Below, in pieces: positions 54,452 through 62,615 of a DNA stretch of 64,000 nt; positions within the stretch are counted from its first letter, which is position 1, and every line of letters starts with the position of its first letter. The DNA is from a virus: IMG/VR virus record IMGVR_UViG_3300032308_002775, positions 62,001-126,000 of that record; one strand, written 5' to 3'. The notes beneath the pieces are model-generated. The model saw only the letters and a list, made by a program, of their open reading frames with translations, had not been told where the DNA came from and searched no databases. The translations under genes and the position numbers were made by a program.

Positions 54452-55945
54452 ATGAATCTTTCCCAGCAGATCAAGGAACTCGTGTGCGCGGGCTTCAGCG
54501 GCATCTGGGTCGACACTCAGGAGTCGGACGACGCCGTGGCCACCGTCAAGAAGCTCTGCGAGGAGCGGGACTGGGGCTTTGAGGTCTGGGACCTCGACCG
54601 CCAGCTCTGCGTCCACAACGCCACGCCCGCTCCCGGCCCTGTCCAGGCGCTCCGCTGGCTCGACACGCCGGACGCGCGGGCCAAGAGCACGCAGCTCCTG
54701 CTGCTCAAGAACTTCCACAAGTATCTGCCCAACCCCGAGGTGATGCAGGTCCTCCAAAACCGCGTTATTACCGGCAAGGCGATCGGCCAGCACGTGATCG
54801 TGATGAGCCCCGTGCTCCAGCTCCAGCCGGAGATCGAGAAGCTTTTCACGATCGTTCACCACGAGCTGCCGGACCGCGCGCAGCTCACGACGATTGCCAA
54901 CGAACTGTTCACCGGCGAGGGCAACACGTTCGAAAAGCCCGCCGACGAGGTGATCGCTAGCGTGATCGACGCCGCCAGCGGGATGACCCGTCTGGAGGCC
55001 GAGAACGCGTTTGCGCTCTCGCTGGTCCGGCACAACACCCTGAGCCCGGACGTGATCTGGAATCTCAAAGCGCAAACCCTGGAGAAGGCTGGCACCCTGG
55101 CCCTCTACCGGGGCGACGCCAGCTTCGACGGCCTGGGCGGCCTCGATAACCTGAAGCAGTTTTGCCTGCGCGCCATGAAGCGCCAGGGCGAGGCTGACCC
55201 CGAGCGCCGTCCTCGCGGCGTGCTCCTGCTCTCGCCTCCGGGCTGCGGCAAGTCGCAGTTCGCCAAGGCGCTGGGCAACGAGGTCGGGCGACCCACAGTC
55301 GTCCTCGACTTCGGCGCGCTGATGGGCAAGTTTGTCGGCGAGTCGGAGGGCAACATCCGCCGGGCGCTCGCCCTGGTGGACGCGATGGCGCCCTGCATCC
55401 TGTTTGCCGACGAGATCGAGAAGGCGCTCTCCGGCGTGGGCAGCTCGGGTCAGACCGACTCGGGCGTCACGGCGCGCCTCTTCGGCACGTTCCTCACGTG
55501 GCTCAACGACCACAAGTCTGACGTGTTCTTCATCGGCACCTGCAATGACGCCAGCAAGCTCCCGCCCGAGTTCACTCGTGCGGAGCGCTTCGACGGCGTG
55601 TTCTTTGTTGACCTGCCGACGGCCGACGCCCGAAACTACATCTGGGACCTGTATCTCAAGAAGTTTGGCCTGGACAAGAACCAGGCCCGCCCGGACGACA
55701 CGAACTGGACCGGCGCCGAGATCAAGAGCTGCTGCCGCTTGGCGGCGTTGCTCGACGTCTCGCTCATCGAGGCCGCGTTCAACGTGGTGCCGGTGGCTGT
55801 GACCAACGCCGAGGCGATCACCAACCTGCGCACGTGGGCTGACGGCCGTTGCCTGTCCGCCGACAACAAGGGTTATTTCAAGAAGGCCGCCGTGAAGGCC
55901 AACGAGCCTGGCACCCGCCGTCGGGTTGCGCCCAGTTCTAACTGA
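54452..55945 (+). CDS. AAA ATPase, Ycf46-like
   Basis: 497 residues. The N-terminal about 250 residues are a family-specific domain. Walker A SPPGCGKSQ (about residue 261), Walker B CILFADEIEKAL (about 314) and sensor-type IGTCNDASKLPPEFTRAERFD (about 355-375, with an arginine finger-like RAERFD) are complete. The ATPase presumably remodels a protein or nucleic-acid complex. The DUF1257-DUF2997-AAA order is the typical genomic cassette. The stop is followed by a GATATC palindrome. Confidence 0.87.
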   Translation: MNLSQQIKELVCAGFSGIWVDTQESDDAVATVKKLCEERDWGFEVWDLDRQLCVHNATPAPGPVQALRWLDTPDARAKSTQLLLLKNFHKYLPNPEVMQVLQNRVITGKAIGQHVIVMSPVLQLQPEIEKLFTIVHHELPDRAQLTTIANELFTGEGNTFEKPADEVIASVIDAASGMTRLEAENAFALSLVRHNTLSPDVIWNLKAQTLEKAGTLALYRGDASFDGLGGLDNLKQFCLRAMKRQGEADPERRPRGVLLLSPPGCGKSQFAKALGNEVGRPTVVLDFGALMGKFVGESEGNIRRALALVDAMAPCILFADEIEKALSGVGSSGQTDSGVTARLFGTFLTWLNDHKSDVFFIGTCNDASKLPPEFTRAERFDGVFFVDLPTADARNYIWDLYLKKFGLDKNQARPDDTNWTGAEIKSCCRLAALLDVSLIEAAFNVVPVAVTNAEAITNLRTWADGRCLSADNKGYFKKAAVKANEPGTRRRVAPSSN

Positions 55946-55956
55946 TAGATATCTAT
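55945..55956. repeat. 12-bp palindrome ATAGATATCTAT
   Basis: Perfect palindrome overlapping the end of the AAA gene and the gap after it. Member of the GATATC-centred series. Confidence 0.5.
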
Positions 55957-56008
55957 TGAGTTCCCCCTGGGCGCGACTGTGTAGTCTCGCCTTTTCTCAG
56001 GAGACCCC

Positions 56009-56971
56009 ATGAGCACAACTCTCGACGAAGCCCCGCCAGAAATTCCGGCGGGCGACGGCGCGCCAGTCGCCGAGGCCGCGCAGGAAATGCGCGCTTCGAT
56101 GGGCGCCGTCGAGCTGCGTTTCACCTGGCTCGGAACCCAGCGCAAGCTGGCCGACAGCCAGACCCGGCAGGCGGCCGACACCTTCCACGCCGATGCCAAG
56201 AGCGTCAGGGCCAGCAAGGTCCTCATTGACGCCAAGCACCCGGCGTATCGTGCGGCCACCGTCATTCGCAGTCAGGCCCGGGGTTTTCTCCGCGGTATCA
56301 GTCTGCCTTATCCGCAGGAAGGCATCCGCCTGATCAAGTACGACGACATCTCGCGCTTCGAGGCGCAGATGCTGGAGTTTCGCGAACGGCTCGACAATGC
56401 CGTGGCGACGCTCCAGGAACACTACGACGCGATCAAGGCCGACGCCCGCGAGCGGCTGGGCGACCTCTACAACGCGGCCGACTACCCGGCCAGCTTGGAG
56501 GGCGTGTTCAGTCTCACCTGGGATTATCCCAGCATCGAGCCGCCGGAGTACCTGCTCAACTACAACCCGGGGCTGTACCGGCAGCAGCAGGCGCGCGTTC
56601 AGGAGCGTTTCGAGCAGGCCGTGGTCCTGGCCGAAAACGCCTTTGGCGAGCGGCTCCAGGAACTGATCGACCACCTGCTCGAGCGGCTGCGGGGCGTGGA
56701 GACGGGCGAAGCCAAGCGGTTCAGTAACTCGACCGTGGAAAACTTCGCCGAGTTTGCCGCCGAGTTCCGCCGGATGAACATCCGCGGAAACACCCAGCTG
56801 GAAAGCCTGATCAACCAGGCGCAGTCGATTGTGTCCGGCGTCGACTCCAAAGCCATCAAGGCCAACGGAGACCTTCGTCAGACGTTGTCGACTCAAATGG
56901 GTGAAGTGCGCGACGCGCTTGATACGATCCTGGCCAACCAGCCTCGGCGCCGCGTCATGCGGATGGACTGA
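56009..56971 (+). CDS. Conserved hypothetical protein (accessory module)
   Basis: 320 residues. Pattern WLGTQRKLADSQTRQAADTF, then KVLIDAKHPAYRAATVIRSQ and LPYPQEGIRLIKYDDISRFE, DLYNAADYPASLEGVFSLTW, and long helices. Together with the DUF1257 cassette this pattern occurs in planctomycete genomes and their phages, to my knowledge, possibly near DUF3150. It ends RRRVMRMD, similar to two other proteins here. A coiled-coil structure is likely. Confidence 0.6.
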   Translation: MSTTLDEAPPEIPAGDGAPVAEAAQEMRASMGAVELRFTWLGTQRKLADSQTRQAADTFHADAKSVRASKVLIDAKHPAYRAATVIRSQARGFLRGISLPYPQEGIRLIKYDDISRFEAQMLEFRERLDNAVATLQEHYDAIKADARERLGDLYNAADYPASLEGVFSLTWDYPSIEPPEYLLNYNPGLYRQQQARVQERFEQAVVLAENAFGERLQELIDHLLERLRGVETGEAKRFSNSTVENFAEFAAEFRRMNIRGNTQLESLINQAQSIVSGVDSKAIKANGDLRQTLSTQMGEVRDALDTILANQPRRRVMRMD

Positions 56972-58017
56972 TGGATCCGGCCGCCAAGATTCTCGACCCG
57001 ATGATGCCCGACCTTGCGAATCCTCCCCAGGTTCGCAAGCGTCGGGCACCGAAACACGATTTCAAGGACGGCAAGGGCCGTGTATTTGCGCATCGTCACG
57101 ACAACGGCGGCGGTTGGGTTGCCGACACGGCCTGGGTAGCGCCGACAGCGAAGGTCACACGCAACGCCCAGGTTTTCGACTACGCCCGCGTTCACGACAA
57201 CTGCGAGATTACCGGCCAAGCCCGCGTCTTCAACCGCGCGCGGCTCTTCGATAGCGTTGTACTCTCGCAGCGCGCTGCCGTACATGGCCTCGCCATGGTG
57301 CGCAACAGCGCCACAGTCAAAGACAACTGCCAGATCTTCGGCAGTGCGCATGTGTGCGGTAACACCCACCTAAACAACAACGTGCACATCTATGACCACG
57401 CCGTAGTTATCAATTCCAATCTTTGCGGTCCGCGCCGCCAAGACTTTTTTGGCGTTGTTCGTGGCGCCGCGCGCGTGCTTAATTCGCGGTTTCACAACTG
57501 GTTCTCTGTGAGCGATGCAAGTTTGCTTGAAAACGCGCACATCCAGAACGTTGTAACGACATACTCAGCGCGTGTTGTCAATTCGTCCGTGTTCACCAAC
57601 ATTTCGTGGACTTACCACTCGTGGCTCAACGGACAGATCAAAGACCTACCAGAGAATCACGCGCCATACAACGCAGATTCAGTGATTCAGGTGGTTGGTA
57701 CCGTTATCAACTCCGCCATCAACACCACGCCTTGGCGAGTCCATGAGCGCGCGCAGTTTGTAAATTGCACACTTATGTGCGCAATGACCGGCCTGCCAAC
57801 CGACAACACAGCGTTGCACGACGTGTTAGACCCGTTTGACCGCGCTATGGTGGGCGCGGAAGCGCGGCAGCTAGAAGCTATTACCAACGCGGTAAACCGA
57901 ATCATGAATCCGGCAGCCGTTGCGGCAACAGCGCCAATCCCGGCCATCGCCGCGCGTGGAGAAGCCAACTTCGAAGCTGTGCGCCAGCGCCGCATCATGC
58001 GGATGGAGGAAACGTGA
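56971..58017 (+). CDS. Left-handed beta-helix (hexapeptide-repeat) protein
   Basis: 348 residues overlapping the previous stop by one base. Residues about 48-160 hold repeated six-residue turns (AWVAPTAKVTRNAQVFDYAR, DNCEITGQARVFNRARLFDS, SAHVCGNTHLNNNVHIYDHA), the signature of left-handed beta-helices used by acyltransferases and some structural proteins. Catalytic His or transferase residues are not apparent, so a structural or scaffold role is also possible. The end VRQRRIMRMEET matches other proteins here. Slightly lower GC than neighbours. Confidence 0.7.
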   Translation: MDPAAKILDPMMPDLANPPQVRKRRAPKHDFKDGKGRVFAHRHDNGGGWVADTAWVAPTAKVTRNAQVFDYARVHDNCEITGQARVFNRARLFDSVVLSQRAAVHGLAMVRNSATVKDNCQIFGSAHVCGNTHLNNNVHIYDHAVVINSNLCGPRRQDFFGVVRGAARVLNSRFHNWFSVSDASLLENAHIQNVVTTYSARVVNSSVFTNISWTYHSWLNGQIKDLPENHAPYNADSVIQVVGTVINSAINTTPWRVHERAQFVNCTLMCAMTGLPTDNTALHDVLDPFDRAMVGAEARQLEAITNAVNRIMNPAAVAATAPIPAIAARGEANFEAVRQRRIMRMEET

Positions 58018-58286
58018 ACCTGTACATCCGACCCGACGGCACACTCCAGGCGATCTACGGCGAGGACGTCGATCTGGGCGCGCTTGGCGCCGTAAACGTC
58101 CGCCGCGCGTCTCATGTCGAGCCCGCGGCCAACGGACCGGGCTGGACTGCCGACCTTACCCCAGTCGGCGGTCCGGTCCTGGGGCCGTTCCAGAAACGCA
58201 GCGAGGCCCTGACGGCCGAGATCGCGTGGCTGGACACACGCCTGGCCAACGGACCAGTCACGGTCAGCGGAGGCGGCGGTGAGTAG
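58014..58286 (+). CDS. Small conserved protein of the accessory module
   Basis: 90 residues from GTG 58014 (GGAGG upstream). Contains VRRASHVEPAANGPGWTADL, then PVGGPVLGPFQKRSEALTAE, a pattern I know from small planctomycete proteins beside similar genes. Beta-rich; function unknown. Overlaps both neighbours in GTGA-type junctions. Confidence 0.65.
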   Translation: MNLYIRPDGTLQAIYGEDVDLGALGAVNVRRASHVEPAANGPGWTADLTPVGGPVLGPFQKRSEALTAEIAWLDTRLANGPVTVSGGGGE

Positions 58287-58608
58287 CTGTGTGCCGTGGA
58301 CTTTTGAAGACTTCGAAGGCGACAATCCGTTTGAAAGCGCCGGTACGTTTGATTTCAACATCTGGTACGAGCTGGACTACCCAGACCCAGAGCAGCCTGC
58401 TTTTTACTCTGCAGATTTTGAGATCACTGGCGTCACCTGCACGCATGTAAAATTTGACGGTGGCGGTGACGTACGCCGGGCAACCGACGACGAAAACGAA
58501 CAGCTGGCCGACTGGTTCTCCAGCTATATCGACGGCCATCTCGACGAGTACGAGGCAATCAAGGACCACGCGTTTCAGTACAGTTTTGTGGACGCAGACG
58601 ACGAATAA
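58279..58608 (+). CDS. Hypothetical acidic protein
   Basis: 109 residues from GTG 58279, overlapping the previous stop. Acidic, aromatic-rich beta protein (FDFNIWYELDYPDPEQPAFY). Cys in VTCTHV. No domain recognised. Likely in the same transcript as the preceding genes. Confidence 0.6.
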   Translation: MSSCVPWTFEDFEGDNPFESAGTFDFNIWYELDYPDPEQPAFYSADFEITGVTCTHVKFDGGGDVRRATDDENEQLADWFSSYIDGHLDEYEAIKDHAFQYSFVDADDE

Positions 58609-58637
58609 CGGTTTGCAACGCATCAACATGTAAACTG

Positions 58638-58667
58638 ATAACGTTCCCCCGCTGGGAGAAACGTTAT
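58638..58667 (+). promoter_or_regulatory. Hairpin covering ribosome site and start codon of the next gene
   Basis: ATAACGTT (58638-58645) pairs perfectly with AACGTTAT (58660-58667), which includes the first two bases of ATG 58666. The GGGAG (58654-58658) lies inside the loop, where it can pair with CCCCC (58646-58650). This is a third example of a hidden Shine-Dalgarno (see findings). Confidence 0.55.
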
Positions 58668-59373
58668 GTTTACACGACTGTTGTTGCTGTTGTCGTTGAC
58701 GTTTGCTTGTCTCTCCGTTCCGGCCAACGAGCCGGAATTTTCGTTTCTGAAACCCGTGTGGGAGGAGAACGCGCAGCTGCCGCCCAGCCTGCGCTGCATC
58801 GAAGCTAGACTCGAGCGCAATCATGACCTGCGCGTCGAGGACCAGATCACCTGGGCGCACGAGGGCACGCACTACATCGACGCGCGCCTCAGTCGTTCTC
58901 CAGTGAGAGCCTTCTATTGCCTCCGCGGCAGGGTTGCGCGGTTTCGCAATCCTCGGATATCTATAACCCAAGTCGCGCGGGCCACACCGCCTGCGTTGCG
59001 AGGGACAATCTTCAACACGTATCTGAACAACCCAGACAAACGTGTGTGGGACGATGACCCGCTGTACGTCGTCCACGAATGGAACGCCTACACCAACGGC
59101 TCCCAGGTCCGCAAAGAGTTGGGCTGGGAACGTCGTGGTGAGACTTTGGCGCATATGGCGGAAATGGGGGTTTACGTCTCTGTCTTTGTTTCCTTGACAG
59201 AGTTGAAAGACCCTGCCTATGATCTCGGGCCTCTCGTGGCGTTTGTTCGATGGAACGCGTTGCGAGGGAAAGAGATCGCGGGCGACCAATGGAATGGTCT
59301 CCCGGCGTTCGTTGCGGCCGCACAGCAAGCGTATGCTCCGGCCTTGGATCTGATGTTTCTTGAAAAGGAGTGA
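58666..59373 (+). CDS. Secreted putative zinc metallopeptidase-like protein
   Basis: 235 residues. N-terminal signal peptide (MFTRLLLLLSLTFACLSVPA, cleavage near residue 20). Near residues 65-69 is HEGTH, fitting the HExxH zinc motif of metallopeptidases, in the segment ITWAHEGTHYIDARL. HEWNAY about 80 residues later could supply a third ligand. Conserved Cys pairs are not obvious. A secreted or periplasmic hydrolase or an inactive relative is plausible. Ribosome site is in a hairpin. No homologue confirmed. Confidence 0.55.
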   Translation: MFTRLLLLLSLTFACLSVPANEPEFSFLKPVWEENAQLPPSLRCIEARLERNHDLRVEDQITWAHEGTHYIDARLSRSPVRAFYCLRGRVARFRNPRISITQVARATPPALRGTIFNTYLNNPDKRVWDDDPLYVVHEWNAYTNGSQVRKELGWERRGETLAHMAEMGVYVSVFVSLTELKDPAYDLGPLVAFVRWNALRGKEIAGDQWNGLPAFVAAAQQAYAPALDLMFLEKE

Positions 59374-59376
59374 GTT

Positions 59377-59754
59377 ATGAAGTCTGTTTTCTTTGCCCTT
59401 GTTGCGATCGTCTGTGGTTCGGCTCTTGCCGGTGAGTCGGTGAGCGTGCTCAAGCACAGCGACACCGTTGCGACGACCCCTGCCCCCGCTGCCGCTGCGC
59501 CTGTCGCAGTTCCGGCCAACGAGGTGCTTGTCGTCGAGAGCCAGCCTGCACGGCAGATCGTGATTGTCGAGGGCGCCCCGCGGCGCTGCGTGAACGGCCG
59601 TTGCAGCACCAGCTCCCGCTCGGTCTGCACGGGCCCGAACTGCCAGAAGTACGTTGTGCAGGAAGACGCCACCGAAACCGTGCGAAAGCGCTGGTTTGGC
59701 GGCGGCTACGTGGTCCGGAACAACGCCCGTACGGTCGTCAAGCCGGTTCGCTGA
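59377..59754 (+). CDS. Secreted Cys-containing protein
   Basis: 125 residues. Signal peptide-like N-terminus (KSVFFALVAIVCGSALA). A Pro/Ala linker (TPAPAAAAPVAVPANE) follows, then APRRCVNGRCSTSSRS and VCTGPNCQK, Cys-rich, and a basic end (VRKRWFGGGYVVRNNART). It begins 3 bases after the previous gene, so the two secreted proteins form an operon. I associate this short form with planctomycete surface proteins; function unknown. Confidence 0.6.
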   Translation: MKSVFFALVAIVCGSALAGESVSVLKHSDTVATTPAPAAAAPVAVPANEVLVVESQPARQIVIVEGAPRRCVNGRCSTSSRSVCTGPNCQKYVVQEDATETVRKRWFGGGYVVRNNARTVVKPVR

Positions 59755-59781
59755 TTCGATCAGCCTGACAATCTCCTTGCC

Positions 59782-59823
59782 ACGGAGGGCGCATGGGTGT
59801 GTACCTGTGCGCCCTCCGTCTTT
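59782..59823 (+). terminator. Strong terminator hairpin
   Basis: ACGGAGGGCGCA (59782-59793) pairs perfectly with TGCGCCCTCCGT (59808-59819), 14-base loop that itself can pair GGT/ACC, followed by CTTT. Located after the secreted-protein operon and before ATG 59848. Confidence 0.7.
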
Positions 59824-59847
59824 ACACCCCCAACCCAAGACAAAATC

Positions 59848-60087
59848 ATGCCCACGTTTCGCATCAACGTGTCTGAACAGCACCACAAAGAATTCGTCGT
59901 CACCTGCGACGACCGCCGAAAGGCTGAGGAGCTAGCGGCCAGCATCTTGACTGACGGAGAAATAATGTCGGCCTTGACTACAAAGCCGATTCTTCGCACA
60001 CACGACTCTAAGTCGACTGACTGCCAGATCAACGAAGAGCCGACCGGTTACTACGACTCCGTAGTCGAAACCGCGCTCAACGGTTGA
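59848..60087 (+). CDS. Hypothetical protein
   Basis: 79 residues from ATG 59848; the longer frame from 59797 runs into the terminator. N-terminus FRINVSEQHHKEFVVTCDDR is beta-rich, followed by a short helix (KAEELAASILTDGE). No domain recognised. Confidence 0.58.
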   Translation: MPTFRINVSEQHHKEFVVTCDDRRKAEELAASILTDGEIMSALTTKPILRTHDSKSTDCQINEEPTGYYDSVVETALNG

Positions 60088-60110
60088 CCCCTTCTAACCC
60101 CAAGGACACC

Positions 60111-61652
60111 ATGGCACGACTGACCAAGCGCCAGAAGACGATCATTTCCGATGTCGTGAGCCGCTGGGCTCACACTATCAGCGGCACCGAGCCAGAAACC
60201 GTCGAGCGGGTGCAGGCCATTCTGGACCCGGTCTATCGCAGAGAGAAACTCATTCGCCACGTTAAGGTCAAGAAAAAGAAGAAGAACGACACCCGCTGGC
60301 GCGGCTGGCGCACGATTACAAAACGCCTGTCAGCGCCAAAGATCCACGTCGTTCACTCGCCGATCGCGTTCCGAATCGCCGCAGGTGTTCTCCGCGGGCG
60401 GCTTTCCAAGAAGCGCGCCAAAGAGATCTGCCAAGCTTTCGGCGTCACTGACACGTTTGTTGACGGTTTGAAACGGGACACGCTGTTCCGGACCCGCCAG
60501 GACCCGCACTGGTACCGAAACTGCTCAGCGCTGACTGAGGCGTGGGACGAGACGATGCGCGACCCGATTCGAGGAGCGCTCTTGGCCTTGTTTGACGAAG
60601 ACGAAAACGGCGTGTCGCAAAACGAGGCGCTGGCTCGCCGCGCTCGCCGAAGACGACGCGGCGAAACGCGCGCTGACGCAACCAGAGAACGATATCGCGC
60701 CATGTTCACCAAGATGTTTGGCGACCGCGTGCCCGCGTCGCGAAACCTGCTGAAACGAAATCTGGAAAACAACAACCTGTGGCAGGTAATGTTGCCAATT
60801 AACAGACAAAATTTTGGCGCAACAGATAGCCGCACTGCGCTGGGCAACTTCTGGCAGAACGAGAACGGCGGCGGTGCCTCACGCGAGCTGCTTGAAATTC
60901 CGCACAGCCCCGGCGAGCGCACGTCGCTGCACATTCGCCTGGAGTCCGCTACTCTGGATGAAAGCTGGACGACAACCGCCGTCGACGCTGAGATCATGTG
61001 CGCCGGATTGCAGTTTCGTGAACACACGCAAACTTGGCGCAATGACATGCTCCACGCAGCTTCGGTCGTGATGACGTTCCACACGCAGGCCCTGGTGTTG
61101 CTAGGCCGCCCTGCGCTGCACTGCAACCGGGAAGGCGAGCTGCACAACGATGAAGGTCCGGCCGTGGTCTACGCTGACGGCGCCAAGCAGTACTACCTCG
61201 ACGGTCATGCCCTGGGCGCACTCGGCGACAAGATCGTCGAAAAGCCCGAAACTCTCACGCTTGCCGACATTAACGGCGAGCGCAACGAAGAGGTCAAACG
61301 GCTGGCAATCTCGGCTTACGGCTGGTCGCGCTATCTCGACGAGATCGGCGCCGAGGTGATTGACCGGCGCCGAAACGACGTGGACAACACCGTCGAAGCG
61401 CTCGTTCGAATTGCGGAAAATGTCCCGTCGGCGCGTTGGGACAATTTTAATCGCCGCATGCTCGAAACCAACACCACGATTTACAAGAACAAGTTGGTAT
61501 TGGCTTGCCGCTCCACGGCGCGGCAATATTTCCTGTCCGTGCCTGATTTCATCAATACCTGCGAAGCGGGCCAGCAGTGGCTCCATGCAGGTGCAGCCAC
61601 CGATGTCGTGGACGTTATGAATCATCCCGTGCGCCTGATTGGCGCGTCCTGA
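60111..61652 (+). CDS. DUF6745-like protein
   Basis: 513 residues from ATG 60111 (AAGGA upstream); the frame from 60084 begins TTG. The N-terminal half is basic with helical segments and a Lys run (KVKKKKKND), about 300 residues. From about 340 on it matches DUF6745 by eye: RPALHCNREGELHNDEGPAV, YYLDGHALG, IVEKPETLTLADINGERNEE, AYGWSRYLDEIGAE. That domain is common in actinobacteria and planctomycetes with unknown role. It precedes the 61673 gene with a similar background. Confidence 0.65.
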   Translation: MARLTKRQKTIISDVVSRWAHTISGTEPETVERVQAILDPVYRREKLIRHVKVKKKKKNDTRWRGWRTITKRLSAPKIHVVHSPIAFRIAAGVLRGRLSKKRAKEICQAFGVTDTFVDGLKRDTLFRTRQDPHWYRNCSALTEAWDETMRDPIRGALLALFDEDENGVSQNEALARRARRRRRGETRADATRERYRAMFTKMFGDRVPASRNLLKRNLENNNLWQVMLPINRQNFGATDSRTALGNFWQNENGGGASRELLEIPHSPGERTSLHIRLESATLDESWTTTAVDAEIMCAGLQFREHTQTWRNDMLHAASVVMTFHTQALVLLGRPALHCNREGELHNDEGPAVVYADGAKQYYLDGHALGALGDKIVEKPETLTLADINGERNEEVKRLAISAYGWSRYLDEIGAEVIDRRRNDVDNTVEALVRIAENVPSARWDNFNRRMLETNTTIYKNKLVLACRSTARQYFLSVPDFINTCEAGQQWLHAGAATDVVDVMNHPVRLIGAS

Positions 61653-61672
61653 ACAGCAACCAAGGAGCTACC

Positions 61673-62236
61673 ATGAGCACCGCTACTCTCAAGAAGAGCC
61701 GCGTTTCCCAAACTCTCAGCCAGATCGCCGATGCGGTCGAGGCCGTCAAGAACGACGGTCTGCAGATCTTCAGCGAGGCCGCCAGTGTCGGCGACAGCCT
61801 CCGCCAGGGCGACGTCGTCCTGCAGTATCTCGGCAATAACGCCGCTATCCCCGCCCATATCTATCGCAAGCTCGACACGCCCGTCCTCCAGCTCGCTCCG
61901 GGCAGCAGCAAGGGCAGCCGCCACATCCTCTCCAGCGCCGAGGGCGTCGAGATGTGGGAGCCGGTTCCCACGGACGAGGCCTGCGCTCGGTACGTTTACG
62001 CGAAGCACGGCCAGAAGTTCCCCAAGGGCGCCGTTAGTTGGCATCTCGATCACGCCGAAGAGCGCGGCGCACTCGAGACGGCCATGGCGATGGCTGGTCC
62101 GATCTTCCAGCTCTCGCAGCCGACCGTGCTGACCCACCCCGAGCACGGCGACTGGCAGCTCCCCTGCGGCACCTACCGCGTGATCTTCCAGCGGACGCTG
62201 GATGAGCAGGAGCGGATCCAGCGGGTCCTCGACTGA
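61673..62236 (+). CDS. Conserved hypothetical protein (DUF6745-associated)
   Basis: 187 residues from ATG 61673 with AAGGAG. Pattern SLRQGDVVLQYL, then PVLQLAPGSSKGSRHILSSA and LTHPEHGDWQLPCGTYRVIF, which I have seen next to DUF6745 in bacterial genomes. Beta-rich, cupin-like in feel, but no metal site is clear. Presumably works with the DUF6745 protein. Confidence 0.6.
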   Translation: MSTATLKKSRVSQTLSQIADAVEAVKNDGLQIFSEAASVGDSLRQGDVVLQYLGNNAAIPAHIYRKLDTPVLQLAPGSSKGSRHILSSAEGVEMWEPVPTDEACARYVYAKHGQKFPKGAVSWHLDHAEERGALETAMAMAGPIFQLSQPTVLTHPEHGDWQLPCGTYRVIFQRTLDEQERIQRVLD

Positions 62237-62260
62237 TCGATCGATAGATATCTTTGGGCG

Positions 62261-62282
62261 GGAGTCCGTGTGTACGGACTCC
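62261..62282. terminator. Hairpin GGAGTCCG/CGGACTCC
   Basis: 8-bp perfect stem, 6-base loop, in the gap after the 61673 gene and 46 bases before ATG 62328. No T-run follows, so it may be a weak terminator or a processing site. GATATC at 62247 lies next to it. Confidence 0.4.
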
Positions 62283-62327
62283 GCGTCCTCTCTCTCTTCA
62301 CGGCAGCGCACACCACCAGGAGTTTTT

Positions 62328-62615
62328 ATGGCAATTGCGCCTCTTCACGTTCAGGTCAAAAGCGGGCCAGACCAGACCGCTTACGATATTCATCATTTTA
62401 TTCCAACAGTTCGCGCGTCTTCGCCATCGCCGCTAGGCGCGCGGTATGACTACGTTGTGCTGTACGGCAACAAATATGACAGCCCAACGCAGGTTCGCAT
62501 ATTCGTGGATCATGCCGAAGTGCTGGAGCTCTACGACCAGCTCACGCCTATCGTCGAAAAATGGCGCGCGGGGCAGCTTGAAGTTGCGGCGGCTGGAGAG
62601 ACGGCGCCGGTATGA
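62328..62615 (+). CDS. Hypothetical protein
   Basis: 95 residues from ATG 62328 with AGGAG upstream. The N-terminus (APLHVQVKSGPDQTAYDIHH) and a strand-rich middle with VRIFVDHAEVLELYDQL give no recognised family. Overlaps the next gene by ATGA. Confidence 0.58.
   Translation: MAIAPLHVQVKSGPDQTAYDIHHFIPTVRASSPSPLGARYDYVVLYGNKYDSPTQVRIFVDHAEVLELYDQLTPIVEKWRAGQLEVAAAGETAPV

Noticed and set aside
58615-58643. Promoter TTGCAA-N17-TGATAA before 58666
   Set aside because: Only partial matches to consensus in both boxes. Not included as a feature.
58264-59886. Minus-strand frame of 540 codons
   Set aside because: It opposes the acidic, metallopeptidase-like and secreted genes, which have convincing starts and signal peptides, so it is a shadow.
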